This document shows, piece after piece, positions 1-8,253 of a stretch of 43,839 nt of DNA. A model generated the notes under the pieces. That model was not told the DNA's origin and ran no database searches. It saw only the letters and a list, made by a program, of their open reading frames with translations. The stretch is from assembly GCA_026713105.1 (NCBI GenBank), contig JAPOPC010000026.1:1-43839 (forward strand). The letters run 5' to 3'. Every line of letters starts with the position of its first letter. The first letter of the stretch is position 1. Origin of the DNA: Acidimicrobiaceae bacterium (GTDB lineage Bacteria > Actinomycetota > Acidimicrobiia > Acidimicrobiales > Poriferisodalaceae). Both the position numbers and the translations under genes were made by a program.

Positions 1-28
1 CTGGGCTCATCGGACTGGGCTCATCGGG
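1..28. repeat. two tandem copies of a 14-bp unit at the ligase stop codon
   Basis: The 13-mer CTGGGCTCATCGG occurs at 1-13 and again at 15-27, forming a 14-bp tandem duplication that covers the stop codon of the acyl-CoA ligase on the minus strand. Each copy contains ATGAGC on the minus strand, so the leftmost copy could be the start of a following gene cut off by the window edge, but this cannot be decided from 10 bases. Confidence 0.5.
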
Positions 29-1643
29 TTGCACCTCCATCAGAGCCTTCGCCGCCGGCCCCCGCTTCGGCGTTCGAGGCAACGACGCTGACGAGTTCGT
101 CGCGAAGCTGCTGCTTGCGGATCTTGCCGGCGGCGGTTCGCGGGAACTGATCGACCTGTATCAGCCGTTCTGGCCAGTACCGCCGCGGCAGGCCCTGATC
201 TGAGCAGAACGCGACGACCTCGTCGAGGTCGAGCGAAACGCGCGCCTGGATGACCGCGCAGATGCGCTCGCCAAGACGCTCGTCGGGCCACCCGATCACG
301 GCTACTCCCACCACGTCGGCATGGGCGGCGATCGCGTTCTCGGTCTCGACGGGCGAGATGTTCACGGCCCCGCGGATGATCAGGTCTTTGTGGCGCCCGG
401 TGATCGACACGTAACCGTCGACATCGATGCGGGCGAGGTCGCCGGTGCGGAAGTACCCGTCGTCGATGAGGTGCTCCGCGTACAGCTCGGCCTGGCCGTA
501 GTAGCCGTTGAACACGCCGGGTCCGCGCATCACCAGCTCGCCGTCGCCGGCGGAATGCAGGCCCCCCTCGGCGTCAAGAACACGCAGCTCGAGCCCGGGC
601 AAGCCCACCCCCACCGTCTCTTCGACCTGGCTCTGCGACGAGTCGGCGACGCAGGTAGTGAGGCCGCCTTCGGTCATGCCCCACAGGGGTGTGACGTACG
701 TGTTCGGCAGCTCCGTCGCACAGCGACGGATGAGGGCCGGAGGCACTTGGGCGCCACCGCACAGGAAGCTCCGCATGGGCGCCAGTTTGGGCTCGCAGCC
801 ACGCCATTCGGCGTTGACGAGATCGAGCAGGAACGGGGTGGCGGCCGCCGTGAAGTCGGCGCGGTGGCGGGCCACCAGATCGAGGGCCGCGTTGGCGTCC
901 CATTCGTCTTGGAGGATGAGCGGGGCGCCCAGCAGCAGCGACAGGCGGGCGCCGTGAATCGCGCCGACGCTGTGGCCGAGCGGGGAGGGCATGAACACGG
1001 GCGTACTGTGATCGAGCCCGAAGCGCTCGGCGAACTGCAGGTTGAGCGCGGCCAGCGTGTCTTCGCTGTGGCTGACGGCCTTGGGAGGGCCGGTCGTGCT
1101 CGACGTGAACATGAGGTGAGCGGTGTTGTCGGGCACGTCGACCGCGCCCGCGGGCGAGGCCGCCGGGCCGTGCACAACGAGCTGGGCTTCGCCGACCACT
1201 GCCACCGCGAGCTGGGTGGCGACCCCGACAACAGCGCGCCGAATCGCCTCGTCGGGAGCCGTCTGGCGGTCCGGGCCGGCGCTGATGACCATGGCCGGCT
1301 GGATCAGGCCACAGATGTAGCGCAGGTGAGCCTCGGTGGTGGTGACCGGGGGCGTGGCCGGAACGTGGCCCGCTCTCAGCACGGCCAGGAACATGACCAC
1401 CCAGTCCGGGCAGTTCGGCAGGTGGATCAGCACCACCCGCCTGCAGGTGCCGACAGCCGTGCGGATCTCATCGGCGGCCTCCCCGGCCGCGCGCCACACC
1501 TCGGACCGGGTCAGGGCATTGCCGCTGCCGACCAGCGCTAGCTCGTCGGGCCCCGTGGCGACGTGAGACTCGAAGCGTTCGACTAGCGGGCAACCAGTCC
1601 ACCATCCAGCGAGCCGGTAGCGCTCCGCGGCGTTATCGACCAC
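21..1643 (-). CDS. AMP-dependent acyl-CoA synthetase/ligase
   Basis: This 540-residue protein of the ANL superfamily should activate a carboxylic acid to its acyl-AMP and then its CoA thioester. The phosphate-binding loop FTSSTTGPPK, the motif YFRTGDLARID, the hinge/core GRHKDLIIRGAVNISP and the C-terminal catalytic-lysine segment PRTAAGKIRKQQ are all present in the right order, and the length is normal for the family. It starts with GTG. Its neighbour is a TetR-type regulator transcribed away from it across a 225-bp gap, a common arrangement for acyl-CoA-responsive control. The acid substrate cannot be named; the general look is that of fatty-acid or cyclohexanecarboxylate CoA ligases. Confidence 0.9.
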   Translation of the reverse strand: MVDNAAERYRLAGWWTGCPLVERFESHVATGPDELALVGSGNALTRSEVWRAAGEAADEIRTAVGTCRRVVLIHLPNCPDWVVMFLAVLRAGHVPATPPVTTTEAHLRYICGLIQPAMVISAGPDRQTAPDEAIRRAVVGVATQLAVAVVGEAQLVVHGPAASPAGAVDVPDNTAHLMFTSSTTGPPKAVSHSEDTLAALNLQFAERFGLDHSTPVFMPSPLGHSVGAIHGARLSLLLGAPLILQDEWDANAALDLVARHRADFTAAATPFLLDLVNAEWRGCEPKLAPMRSFLCGGAQVPPALIRRCATELPNTYVTPLWGMTEGGLTTCVADSSQSQVEETVGVGLPGLELRVLDAEGGLHSAGDGELVMRGPGVFNGYYGQAELYAEHLIDDGYFRTGDLARIDVDGYVSITGRHKDLIIRGAVNISPVETENAIAAHADVVGVAVIGWPDERLGERICAVIQARVSLDLDEVVAFCSDQGLPRRYWPERLIQVDQFPRTAAGKIRKQQLRDELVSVVASNAEAGAGGEGSDGGATR

Positions 1644-1868
1644 TGCTCTTCACTTCTCCCGATCTTGCTCGGTCGAAGCAGTATTGCAGGCTGCGGAATT
1701 GATCACAAGACTGACATCGCTTTTGTTTATTCAGCGACCCACTGGCGGGGATGTAGGATCGAAATTTGCGGGCGTCCGGGCCCGAGATGATCCTGCAAGC
1801 GAACAGACAAGCGGGAACCAGCCAGGTGCACCACACCGAACAGATGCCTTCCGGCGACGCCAGCGCAC

Positions 1869-2486
1869 ATGGCCACTGAACCAACGACGCCCAAGGGCCT
1901 GCGAACCCGACAGACGATCCTCGACGCGGCGTCGAAGGTGTTCACCCGGGACGGCTATGTCGATGCCCGCATGAGCGACGTGGCCGATCAGGCCGGGCTC
2001 TCACTCGGCGGCCTGTACCGGTACTTCGAGAACAAGGAAGACCTGTTCCGCAGCGTCATCCGCGACCTCCACGAGGAGCTCTTCCAGCAGAGCCGTTCGT
2101 CGACGCCCATCGCAGACGACCCCGAGGCCGCGCTGTATGAGGCAAACCTCGGATACCTGCAGCACTACCACGACAACAGCGGCGTAATGCGGGCGTTCAT
2201 CGAGGCGACGACGGTGGAGGAACGCTTCACCACTATCTGGTGGACGATGCGCGAGCGCCACGTCGCCCGCTTCGTGCACGCCGTGGAGCACGACGACCGG
2301 ATCCAGCTCGACGGGTTCGACCCGGCCTCGGTGGCCCGCGCGATGGCCTCCCTGGTCGAACAGACCGCCTACACCACCTTTGCCCACGCCGCACTCAACA
2401 CGGCCCAGGTCGACGTGAAGACGGTGGCGCGCATCGTGACTCGGGCCTGGTACCGCAGCTTCTACGGCGACCCCAACACGGCCTGA
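1869..2486 (+). CDS. TetR/AcrR family transcriptional regulator
   Basis: The 205-residue protein begins with a classic TetR DNA-binding domain at about residues 9-57: an RTRQTILDAASKVF helix, a helix-turn-helix region with SDVADQAGLSLGGLYRYF, and the NKEDLF end. The C-terminal 140 residues are the variable ligand-binding and dimerisation region and do not name the ligand. It is divergent from the acyl-CoA ligase, so a role as local repressor of that gene is a reasonable inference. No strong Shine-Dalgarno precedes the ATG, which would fit a leaderless transcript. Confidence 0.9.
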   Translation: MATEPTTPKGLRTRQTILDAASKVFTRDGYVDARMSDVADQAGLSLGGLYRYFENKEDLFRSVIRDLHEELFQQSRSSTPIADDPEAALYEANLGYLQHYHDNSGVMRAFIEATTVEERFTTIWWTMRERHVARFVHAVEHDDRIQLDGFDPASVARAMASLVEQTAYTTFAHAALNTAQVDVKTVARIVTRAWYRSFYGDPNTA

Positions 2487-2550
2487 CAGCAAAGAGCCGT
2501 CGCTCGAACGACCACCGAGGAATGTCGGCGACGCGCGGCGGCGGTACCGG

Positions 2551-3123
2551 CTAGAGCAGGCCTTGGCGGAATGCGATCGCGACGGCTTCGAGCTTCGTCT
2601 TGGCATCGAGCTTTCGGCGCAGGTGCCGGACGTGGTTGCGCACCGTGTGCACGCTGATTCCCAGCTCGGAGGCGATCTTGTCGGTGGCCATGCCCGCGGC
2701 CATCAGGCGCAGCACTTGGGCCTCGCGTCGCGTGAGCGCATGTTCAGCGGGCGGCACTGCCGGTGCAGCGACAACCTGCCCAGGCAGACCGGAGCTGAAG
2801 TCGCCGGTCGCTGCCGGCGAGGGCGCGTCGTGATCGTCGAAGAGGTGGAGCGTCAGCGACTCGCTGGGCTGGGCCGCGACGAGTATCGGTGACTGGGGGG
2901 TGGACCCATTCCCGTTGTTGTCGGCCAGCACCGCTTGATCTGTGGGAGGCGCGACGATCTCGTGATAGCGCCGACCGATCGCCTGGGAGGCAGGTACGCC
3001 CGCGATCTGCTCTGCTCTGCGGTTCCAGAACACGATCGTCCCGTCGCTGCGAGTCGCGCAGGCCCCGAATCGGACTAGCTGCAAGAGCGCAAAGAACTCG
3101 TCGTGTGCCACTGGGGCGCTCAC
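2551..3123 (-). CDS. PAS-like domain LuxR-family DNA-binding regulator
   Basis: A C-terminal LuxR/FixJ helix-turn-helix (about residues 125-187) is clear from LTRREAQVLRLMAAGM, the recognition helix ISVHTVRNHVRHLRRKL and the typical KTKLEAVAIAF ending. The N-terminal half resembles a single PAS sensor fold (GTIVFWNRRAEQIAG and a YHEIV segment), with no receiver domain. A GTG start at 3123 is chosen because AGGAGAG lies 5 bases upstream; the frame extends to a TTG at 3153 but without a ribosome site there. It is divergent from the large GAF/kinase-like regulator at 3412, and the two could share a 288-bp regulatory gap in which no clear motif was found. Confidence 0.85.
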   Translation of the reverse strand: MSAPVAHDEFFALLQLVRFGACATRSDGTIVFWNRRAEQIAGVPASQAIGRRYHEIVAPPTDQAVLADNNGNGSTPQSPILVAAQPSESLTLHLFDDHDAPSPAATGDFSSGLPGQVVAAPAVPPAEHALTRREAQVLRLMAAGMATDKIASELGISVHTVRNHVRHLRRKLDAKTKLEAVAIAFRQGLL

Positions 3124-3411
3124 TGCTGCTCTCCTGGACTCTCGGCCGCTCAAGTGTCAGCTCGCTGCACTGGTGCGACAAGCCGACCCAGAGGCTAGTA
3201 GGACAAGATGTCATTCTGGCGACAACCGCCGAAATCAGTGGGCAAATACGTGTCACTTCATGCCTGATCGACGGTGCAAAGCACCACCAACCCGACGAAT
3301 CACGCCCACGGGATGACATTCATATGCCGATCCTATGCAGGTCGTTCATGTCGGCACTAATGTGTCATCTAGTAGTTTCTGCTGCCATATGGGCAGTGGG
3401 TCGGGACGGAG

Positions 3412-5781
3412 ATGAACCGCGCCGACGCATCAAATGCTGAGTCGATTGCGCTGCGCCATCGCCTGCAGCGGTTGAACGAAGCGAGCTTGCACCTCGCCGA
3501 GGGACTCGACTTCGATCGCATCCTGCAGGTCGTGGCAGACAGTGCGCGCGAGCTCACTGGGGCTCGATTCGGCGCCATATCCGTGGTCGATGAGCGGGGC
3601 GATCTCGAAGCGTTCGTTACCTCAGGCATGACCGACGACGAGCGCCGCGGCCTGTACGACCTGCCGCAGGGCTCGACGTACTTCGAGCACCTCAGCGAGC
3701 TCAGCGAGCCGCTTCGGGTAGCGGACCTCGACACGTACTTCGCTTCGCTCGGCATGCGGGATTTCCGCCCGCCGATGGAGCTCGGCCCGGCCCTGTTCGC
3801 CCCGATCTTGAGCCGCGGCGAGGCCGTCGGCATCGTCTACCTGTCCAAGGAGCGCTCCCAGACGCCCTTCACCGACGACGACGAGACGACGCTGGTCATG
3901 TTTGCTACCCAGGCAGCGCTGGCCATTGCGAACGCGCGCCGGTACGGCGACGAGAAACGAGCCCGCGCTGATCTGCAGACGCTGCTTGACACCGCTCCGG
4001 TCGGGGTGATCGTGCTGGACGCCAATCTCGGCGCCATCACGATGACCAACCGGGAATTGCTTCGACTCAACGACGAAGTGGGCATGATCGACGAGTCGAC
4101 GATGAGGGTGACCGATGACCTCGTCATCCGCCGGGCCGACGGGCGGGAGGAATCGCTCGCGGACCAGCCGCTAGGGCAGCTTCTGCGAGCCAGCGAGATC
4201 ATTCGGGCGGAGAGGATCATCCTCGCCCGCTCCGATGGATACTCCAAGGCGGTGCTGGTACACGCCACGCCGATCAGTGACGACGGCGGCGATGTCGCGT
4301 CAGTCATGGTGACTTTGCAGGACATGACGCCGCTGGAGGAATTCGACCGGCTGCGTGCAGACATCTTGGGGTTGGCGCGCGACGAGCTGCGCTCACCCCT
4401 GCTGTCGATCAAGGGCGCTGCGGCGATGCTGATCGCGTCGCGCGGGAAGCTCGACTCTGCCGAGCTGGACCACCTCGCGCACGTTGTCGACACCCAAGCC
4501 GACTACATGCGAGACGTGATCTCCGAGTTGAGCGACCTGGCGCAGCTTCACACCGGAACCCTGCCCCTCAACCCCGCGCCCGTCGACCTCGTTCGGCTGA
4601 CCGCCGACACTGTCGCCGACCTCGGGGACGACGCCGGCCCGCACGTCGTCGTCGACGCCAATCCGCATATCGGTCCCGTCACCGCAGACCAGCGCCAGAT
4701 CGCACGAGTCCTGCGCAGCATCCTTTCCGATGCTGTGCGGTCGGCGGATGGATCGATGCCGGTGCGCGTCACGGTGCGGCGCGATGGCGCCCATGCACGG
4801 GTCTCGGTGGTGCATGACCATCCCGAAGTGGCCGAGCGGCTCGTCGGGCTGCTCGAAGGACGCTCCGGGGACCGGTTCGGCGATCGCGGCGGCCTCGTGC
4901 GGGGACCAGTGCTGGGCTTCGCCATCAGCAAGGGAATCATCGAGGCGCACGGCGGCCGCATCTGGGTCGGCAGCGGCGACGGGGCCGACACGCTCGTTTC
5001 GTTCACGCTCCCGCTCACCCAGCCACCCGAGGCGGCCGCCGCAACCGACAGCCACGAGACTGCGCGTCACAACGTCGCCGCAAGAATCCTGGCCGTCGAC
5101 CTCGATCCGCTGACCCAGCGCTACCTCAACGACACCCTGACCGAGGCCGGGTTCGAACTCGCATTCGCTCGAGACGCCGAACAGGCACGATCCATCTCTC
5201 AGACCAGCCAGCCCGATCTGGTGCTGGCCGAGCTCGCGACCTCCGAAGACGCCGGCATCGAACTGCTCAGAGTCATGCGCATCGACACCGATGCACCGGT
5301 CATCTTCGTGACCGACCACGGAGGAGACGGTGCTGCTCTGCGCGCCATCGAAGCCGGTGCGGCCGACTACCTCGTCAAGCCGTTTTCGCCCACAGAGCTG
5401 GTCGCGAGGATCCGCGCGGCGGTGCACCGCAGCACCGCATCGGAACGCGCCGCACCGCCGCCGTTCGTGCTGGGTGATCTCGCGGTCGACTACGCCGCTC
5501 GTACCGTCACCGTCGCAGGCCGCAGCGCAGGCCTCACCGAGACCGAATACCGGCTGCTGTGCGAGCTGACGGCCAATCCCGGACGCACGCTGAGCAGCGA
5601 TCAGTTGATGCGTCGGGTGTGGAAGAAGCCGGCCGCCGACCCTGCCGGCCCAGTCCGCAGCGTCGTCAAGCGGCTCCGCCGCAAGCTCGGCGAAGACGCC
5701 CGCAGCCCCACCTACATCATCACCGTGCCTCGCGTGGGCTATCGCATCGGCACCAACCCAGCGGCCGCCGAGCCCAGCTGA
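3412..5781 (+). CDS. GAF-PAS-degenerate kinase-degenerate receiver-winged helix regulator
   Basis: The 789-residue protein has, in order, a GAF domain (about 15-185, similar in style to DevS/DosS GAF domains), a PAS-like region (about 190-305), a HisKA-like helix pair (about 315-380), a HATPase-like region (to about 545), a receiver-like domain (about 560-675) and an OmpR-type winged helix (about 690-780). The signalling residues are missing. The H-box reads RDELRSPL, with Asp324 where the phospho-histidine should be. The N-box reads ILSDAVRS. The DxGxG motif is absent (VVHDHPEVA). The receiver acceptor aspartate is Glu607 (DLVLAEL), while its Thr and Lys switch residues (VTD, VKPF) remain. 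It probably works as a sensor-linked one-component transcription factor. ATG 3412 has GGGACGGAG upstream. Confidence 0.85.
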   Translation: MNRADASNAESIALRHRLQRLNEASLHLAEGLDFDRILQVVADSARELTGARFGAISVVDERGDLEAFVTSGMTDDERRGLYDLPQGSTYFEHLSELSEPLRVADLDTYFASLGMRDFRPPMELGPALFAPILSRGEAVGIVYLSKERSQTPFTDDDETTLVMFATQAALAIANARRYGDEKRARADLQTLLDTAPVGVIVLDANLGAITMTNRELLRLNDEVGMIDESTMRVTDDLVIRRADGREESLADQPLGQLLRASEIIRAERIILARSDGYSKAVLVHATPISDDGGDVASVMVTLQDMTPLEEFDRLRADILGLARDELRSPLLSIKGAAAMLIASRGKLDSAELDHLAHVVDTQADYMRDVISELSDLAQLHTGTLPLNPAPVDLVRLTADTVADLGDDAGPHVVVDANPHIGPVTADQRQIARVLRSILSDAVRSADGSMPVRVTVRRDGAHARVSVVHDHPEVAERLVGLLEGRSGDRFGDRGGLVRGPVLGFAISKGIIEAHGGRIWVGSGDGADTLVSFTLPLTQPPEAAAATDSHETARHNVAARILAVDLDPLTQRYLNDTLTEAGFELAFARDAEQARSISQTSQPDLVLAELATSEDAGIELLRVMRIDTDAPVIFVTDHGGDGAALRAIEAGAADYLVKPFSPTELVARIRAAVHRSTASERAAPPPFVLGDLAVDYAARTVTVAGRSAGLTETEYRLLCELTANPGRTLSSDQLMRRVWKKPAADPAGPVRSVVKRLRRKLGEDARSPTYIITVPRVGYRIGTNPAAAEPS

Positions 5782-5967
5782 GGGGGTCGCGCCGAGGCCG
5801 GCGAGACCTACCTGCCGTCGATCGGTGTCGGCCCCGTCGTGGTGGAGGATGTCGACGAAGCAGATCCGCAGCTACGCGAGCAACTCAACCTGGCGCTGCT
5901 TGATCTCATCAAGTCCGGTATCTACGGCCGGCTCCACGACGGCTGGTTCGGCGCCGATGACTCATAG
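5782..5967 (+). pseudogene. C-terminal stub of a family-3 solute-binding protein
   Basis: Directly after the TGA of the preceding regulator, and in the same frame, 61 codons run to a TAG. The last part (LNLALLDLIKSGIYGRLHDG then WFG) resembles the C-terminal helix of extracellular amino-acid-binding proteins of family 3, where such a helix ends with a YxxxxxxWFG-type motif. There is no convincing start codon or ribosome site. It is best read as a leftover of a deleted transporter gene; identification rests on a short pattern only. Confidence 0.45.
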
Positions 5968-6043
5968 GAGGCACTGACACAATTGCGAAACAACTCGTTC
6001 TTACGTTGGGTGGCACCAACTCTGAGTGAAGGAAGATGGTGCT

Positions 6044-6718
6044 ATGAGCGGCTACGTGCTCATCGTCGAGGACGACCGCCGGATCGCCGAGTGGGTGCAG
6101 ACCTACCTCGAGCGTGCCGGCTTCACCGCCGAGATCGCCCGTGACGGCCGGGCAGGCCTGGACAGGGCCCGCAAGATGAAGCCCGACCTTGTCATCTTGG
6201 ACCTGACGCTCCCCTACCTCGACGGCGTCTCGCTTTGTGAGACCCTGCGGCGGGAGTCCGACGTGCCGATCATCATGCTGACCGCGCGGGAGGCTCCCTC
6301 CGACCGCATCCGGGGCCTCGAGAGCGGCGCAGACGACTACATCGTCAAGCCGTTCGAACCCGATGAGGTGGTGGCCCGGGTGGAGGCGGTGCTGCGGCGT
6401 GTCCACGGCACGGTGCCCGAGGTGATCACCGCGGGGAACATCTCGCTGAACCCCACCGCCGGCACCGTGACCGTGAGCGGGGAAACGGTGACGCTGACCC
6501 AGGCCCAGTTCGCCTTACTCGCCACCTTCTTGCACCATCAGGGCCACGTGCTCAGCCGCGACCAGCTCATCGAGCTGTCCTTCGACGAGTTCGACGGTTT
6601 CGATCGGGCGATCGACACCCAGATCGCACGGCTGCGCAAGCGAATCGAGCGCGGTGGCTCCCAGCCCATCCAGACCGTGTACGGCGCGGGCTACCGGTTT
6701 GTCGCCGTGGAGGAGTGA
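6044..6718 (+). CDS. OmpR-family response regulator
   Basis: The 224-residue protein has a receiver domain with acidic pocket VEDD, phospho-acceptor Asp53 in VILDLTLP, the switch Thr in MLTAR and Lys in IVKPF, followed by an OmpR/PhoB winged helix (about 130-222) ending in the usual GAGYRF. ATG 6044 is preferred over a GTG at 6026 because AAGGAAG sits 8 bases ahead of it. The stop overlaps the start of the histidine kinase (TGATG), so the two are translated together and form a cognate pair. The domain layout resembles BaeR/MtrA-type envelope regulators; the signal is unknown. Confidence 0.92.
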   Translation: MSGYVLIVEDDRRIAEWVQTYLERAGFTAEIARDGRAGLDRARKMKPDLVILDLTLPYLDGVSLCETLRRESDVPIIMLTAREAPSDRIRGLESGADDYIVKPFEPDEVVARVEAVLRRVHGTVPEVITAGNISLNPTAGTVTVSGETVTLTQAQFALLATFLHHQGHVLSRDQLIELSFDEFDGFDRAIDTQIARLRKRIERGGSQPIQTVYGAGYRFVAVEE

Positions 6719-8211
6719 TGTCGCTTCGCTGGCGCATCCTCGGGGCGACGACGGTGGTGGTGGTGCTGGCCGTGCTGACCAGCGTGGGTGTCGCCTACTA
6801 CGCGACGCAGTCGCGCCTGGACCTGTTCGTCGGCCAGATCGGCGAGCGTGAGGCGCACCGGCTGGCCCAGGGTCTGTCGCGCGCCTACACCGACACAGGC
6901 GGGTGGGGCACGGCCCTCGACGAGCTGGGTGATGCAGGGTTCGGTCTCGACAGTTCGCCCGGCGAGCCCCACGAGGGTGGGGGCGGCTCGGAGGGCTCGG
7001 GCGGCAGTCGGGAAGGCGGAGAAGGCACGGGTGGCTCGGAGGGCGCCCACGTCGAGTTCGTGCGGGTGGTCATCACCGACGTGGACGGCCTGGTGGTCTT
7101 GGACAACGCCTCCGAGCTGGCGCCCGGGAGCGCCGGCGACGGCTTGGGCGGCCACCCGGGCACGGTCATCGATCTGGCAACTGGACAAACCGTCGGCCAT
7201 GTGCGCGTCGACACCGACCACGACTTGCTGTCCAGCGAATCGCACGGATTTCTCAGCGCGCTGCTGTACATCACGCTGATCGGCGCGCTGGTGACCGCGG
7301 CGGTTGCCATGCTGATCGCCGCCTGGCTGAGCAAGCGCATCACCGCACCGGTGAGGGCGCTGACCCGGGCGGCCCAGGGCATCGCACGCGGCAGCACCTC
7401 GCAGCTCCCGGTGACCTCGTCGGACGAGCTGGGCCAGATGACCTCTGCGTTCAACCAGATGTCGTCCGACCTGGACGCGCAGCGTGCGCTGCGGCGGCGC
7501 CTCGTCGATGAGGTCTCTCACGAGCTGAACACGCCGCTCAGCGTCATTCAGCTCGAAGCAGCGGGGCTGCGCGACGGGCTGGGAACGCCCGAGCGGGTCA
7601 GCGGGCACATCATCGACGAGGTGACCCGGCTGCGAGGGCTCGTCACCGATCTCAACTCGCTCGCCGAGACCGAGCTCGGCGAGCTGAGCCTCGCGCCGGA
7701 GACGGTCGGGGCTGGCGAGCTGCTCGAGACCGAGTTCGGCCGCTGGCTGCCACAGGCAGAGGCAGCAGGGGTTTCGCTGTCGCTGGACCTGGCTGGCGAC
7801 CTGCCCGACGTTCATGTCGACCGCATGCGGATGAGCCAAACCCTGGGCAACGTGCTGCGCAACGCCATGAACAGCACTCCCGCCGGCGGCAGCATCGTGG
7901 TCGCCGCAGCACGTGAAACTGGCACCGACCCCGATCAAGATTCAGGTACGGGTGCCGGCGCCGGCATGCTGGCCATCTCGGTCATCGACGACGGCATCGG
8001 CATCGGAGCCGACGACCTGCCGCAAGTGTTCGAGCGCTTCTACCGCGCCGAGCACTCACGGGAGGCGGGAACCGCCGGCACCGGCCTCGGCCTGGCGATC
8101 TCACGCGCCATCGTGGAGGCGCACGGCGGCACCATCGACGTCGCAAGCGAAGGCCTCGAGCGAGGCGTCACCGTGACCATCCACCTGCCCTGCGGGCCGG
8201 CACACCCGTAA
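6718..8211 (+). CDS. membrane sensor histidine kinase
   Basis: A 497-residue kinase with a first membrane helix at about 7-27, an extracytoplasmic segment containing a Gly/Ser/Glu-rich low-complexity stretch (about 80-110), a second membrane helix near 182-203, a HAMP linker, a HisKA domain with phospho-accepting His268 in VSHELNTPLS, and an HATPase domain with intact N (NVLRNAMN), G1 (DDGIGIG) and G2 (GTGLGLAI) boxes. All catalytic boxes are canonical, in contrast to the degenerate regulator upstream. It should phosphorylate the response regulator encoded just before it, with which it overlaps by one base; GGAGGAG precedes the ATG. Confidence 0.93.
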   Translation: MSLRWRILGATTVVVVLAVLTSVGVAYYATQSRLDLFVGQIGEREAHRLAQGLSRAYTDTGGWGTALDELGDAGFGLDSSPGEPHEGGGGSEGSGGSREGGEGTGGSEGAHVEFVRVVITDVDGLVVLDNASELAPGSAGDGLGGHPGTVIDLATGQTVGHVRVDTDHDLLSSESHGFLSALLYITLIGALVTAAVAMLIAAWLSKRITAPVRALTRAAQGIARGSTSQLPVTSSDELGQMTSAFNQMSSDLDAQRALRRRLVDEVSHELNTPLSVIQLEAAGLRDGLGTPERVSGHIIDEVTRLRGLVTDLNSLAETELGELSLAPETVGAGELLETEFGRWLPQAEAAGVSLSLDLAGDLPDVHVDRMRMSQTLGNVLRNAMNSTPAGGSIVVAAARETGTDPDQDSGTGAGAGMLAISVIDDGIGIGADDLPQVFERFYRAEHSREAGTAGTGLGLAISRAIVEAHGGTIDVASEGLERGVTVTIHLPCGPAHP

Positions 8212-8253
8212 CGTTCAAGCGCTGCGAACAGCAGCGAGAAGGGAACCCTGCAC

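Noticed and set aside
321..1541. Long plus-strand open frame opposite the acyl-CoA ligase
   Set aside because: Its protein is Arg/Gly/Ala/His-rich without any domain; it is the antisense shadow of a GC-rich gene with clear motifs on the other strand. The same holds for 22888-24948 and 41142-43103.
3412..5781. Calling this protein an active hybrid histidine kinase
   Set aside because: His, Asn and DxGxG of the kinase and the Asp of the receiver are all missing, so phosphotransfer is not expected.
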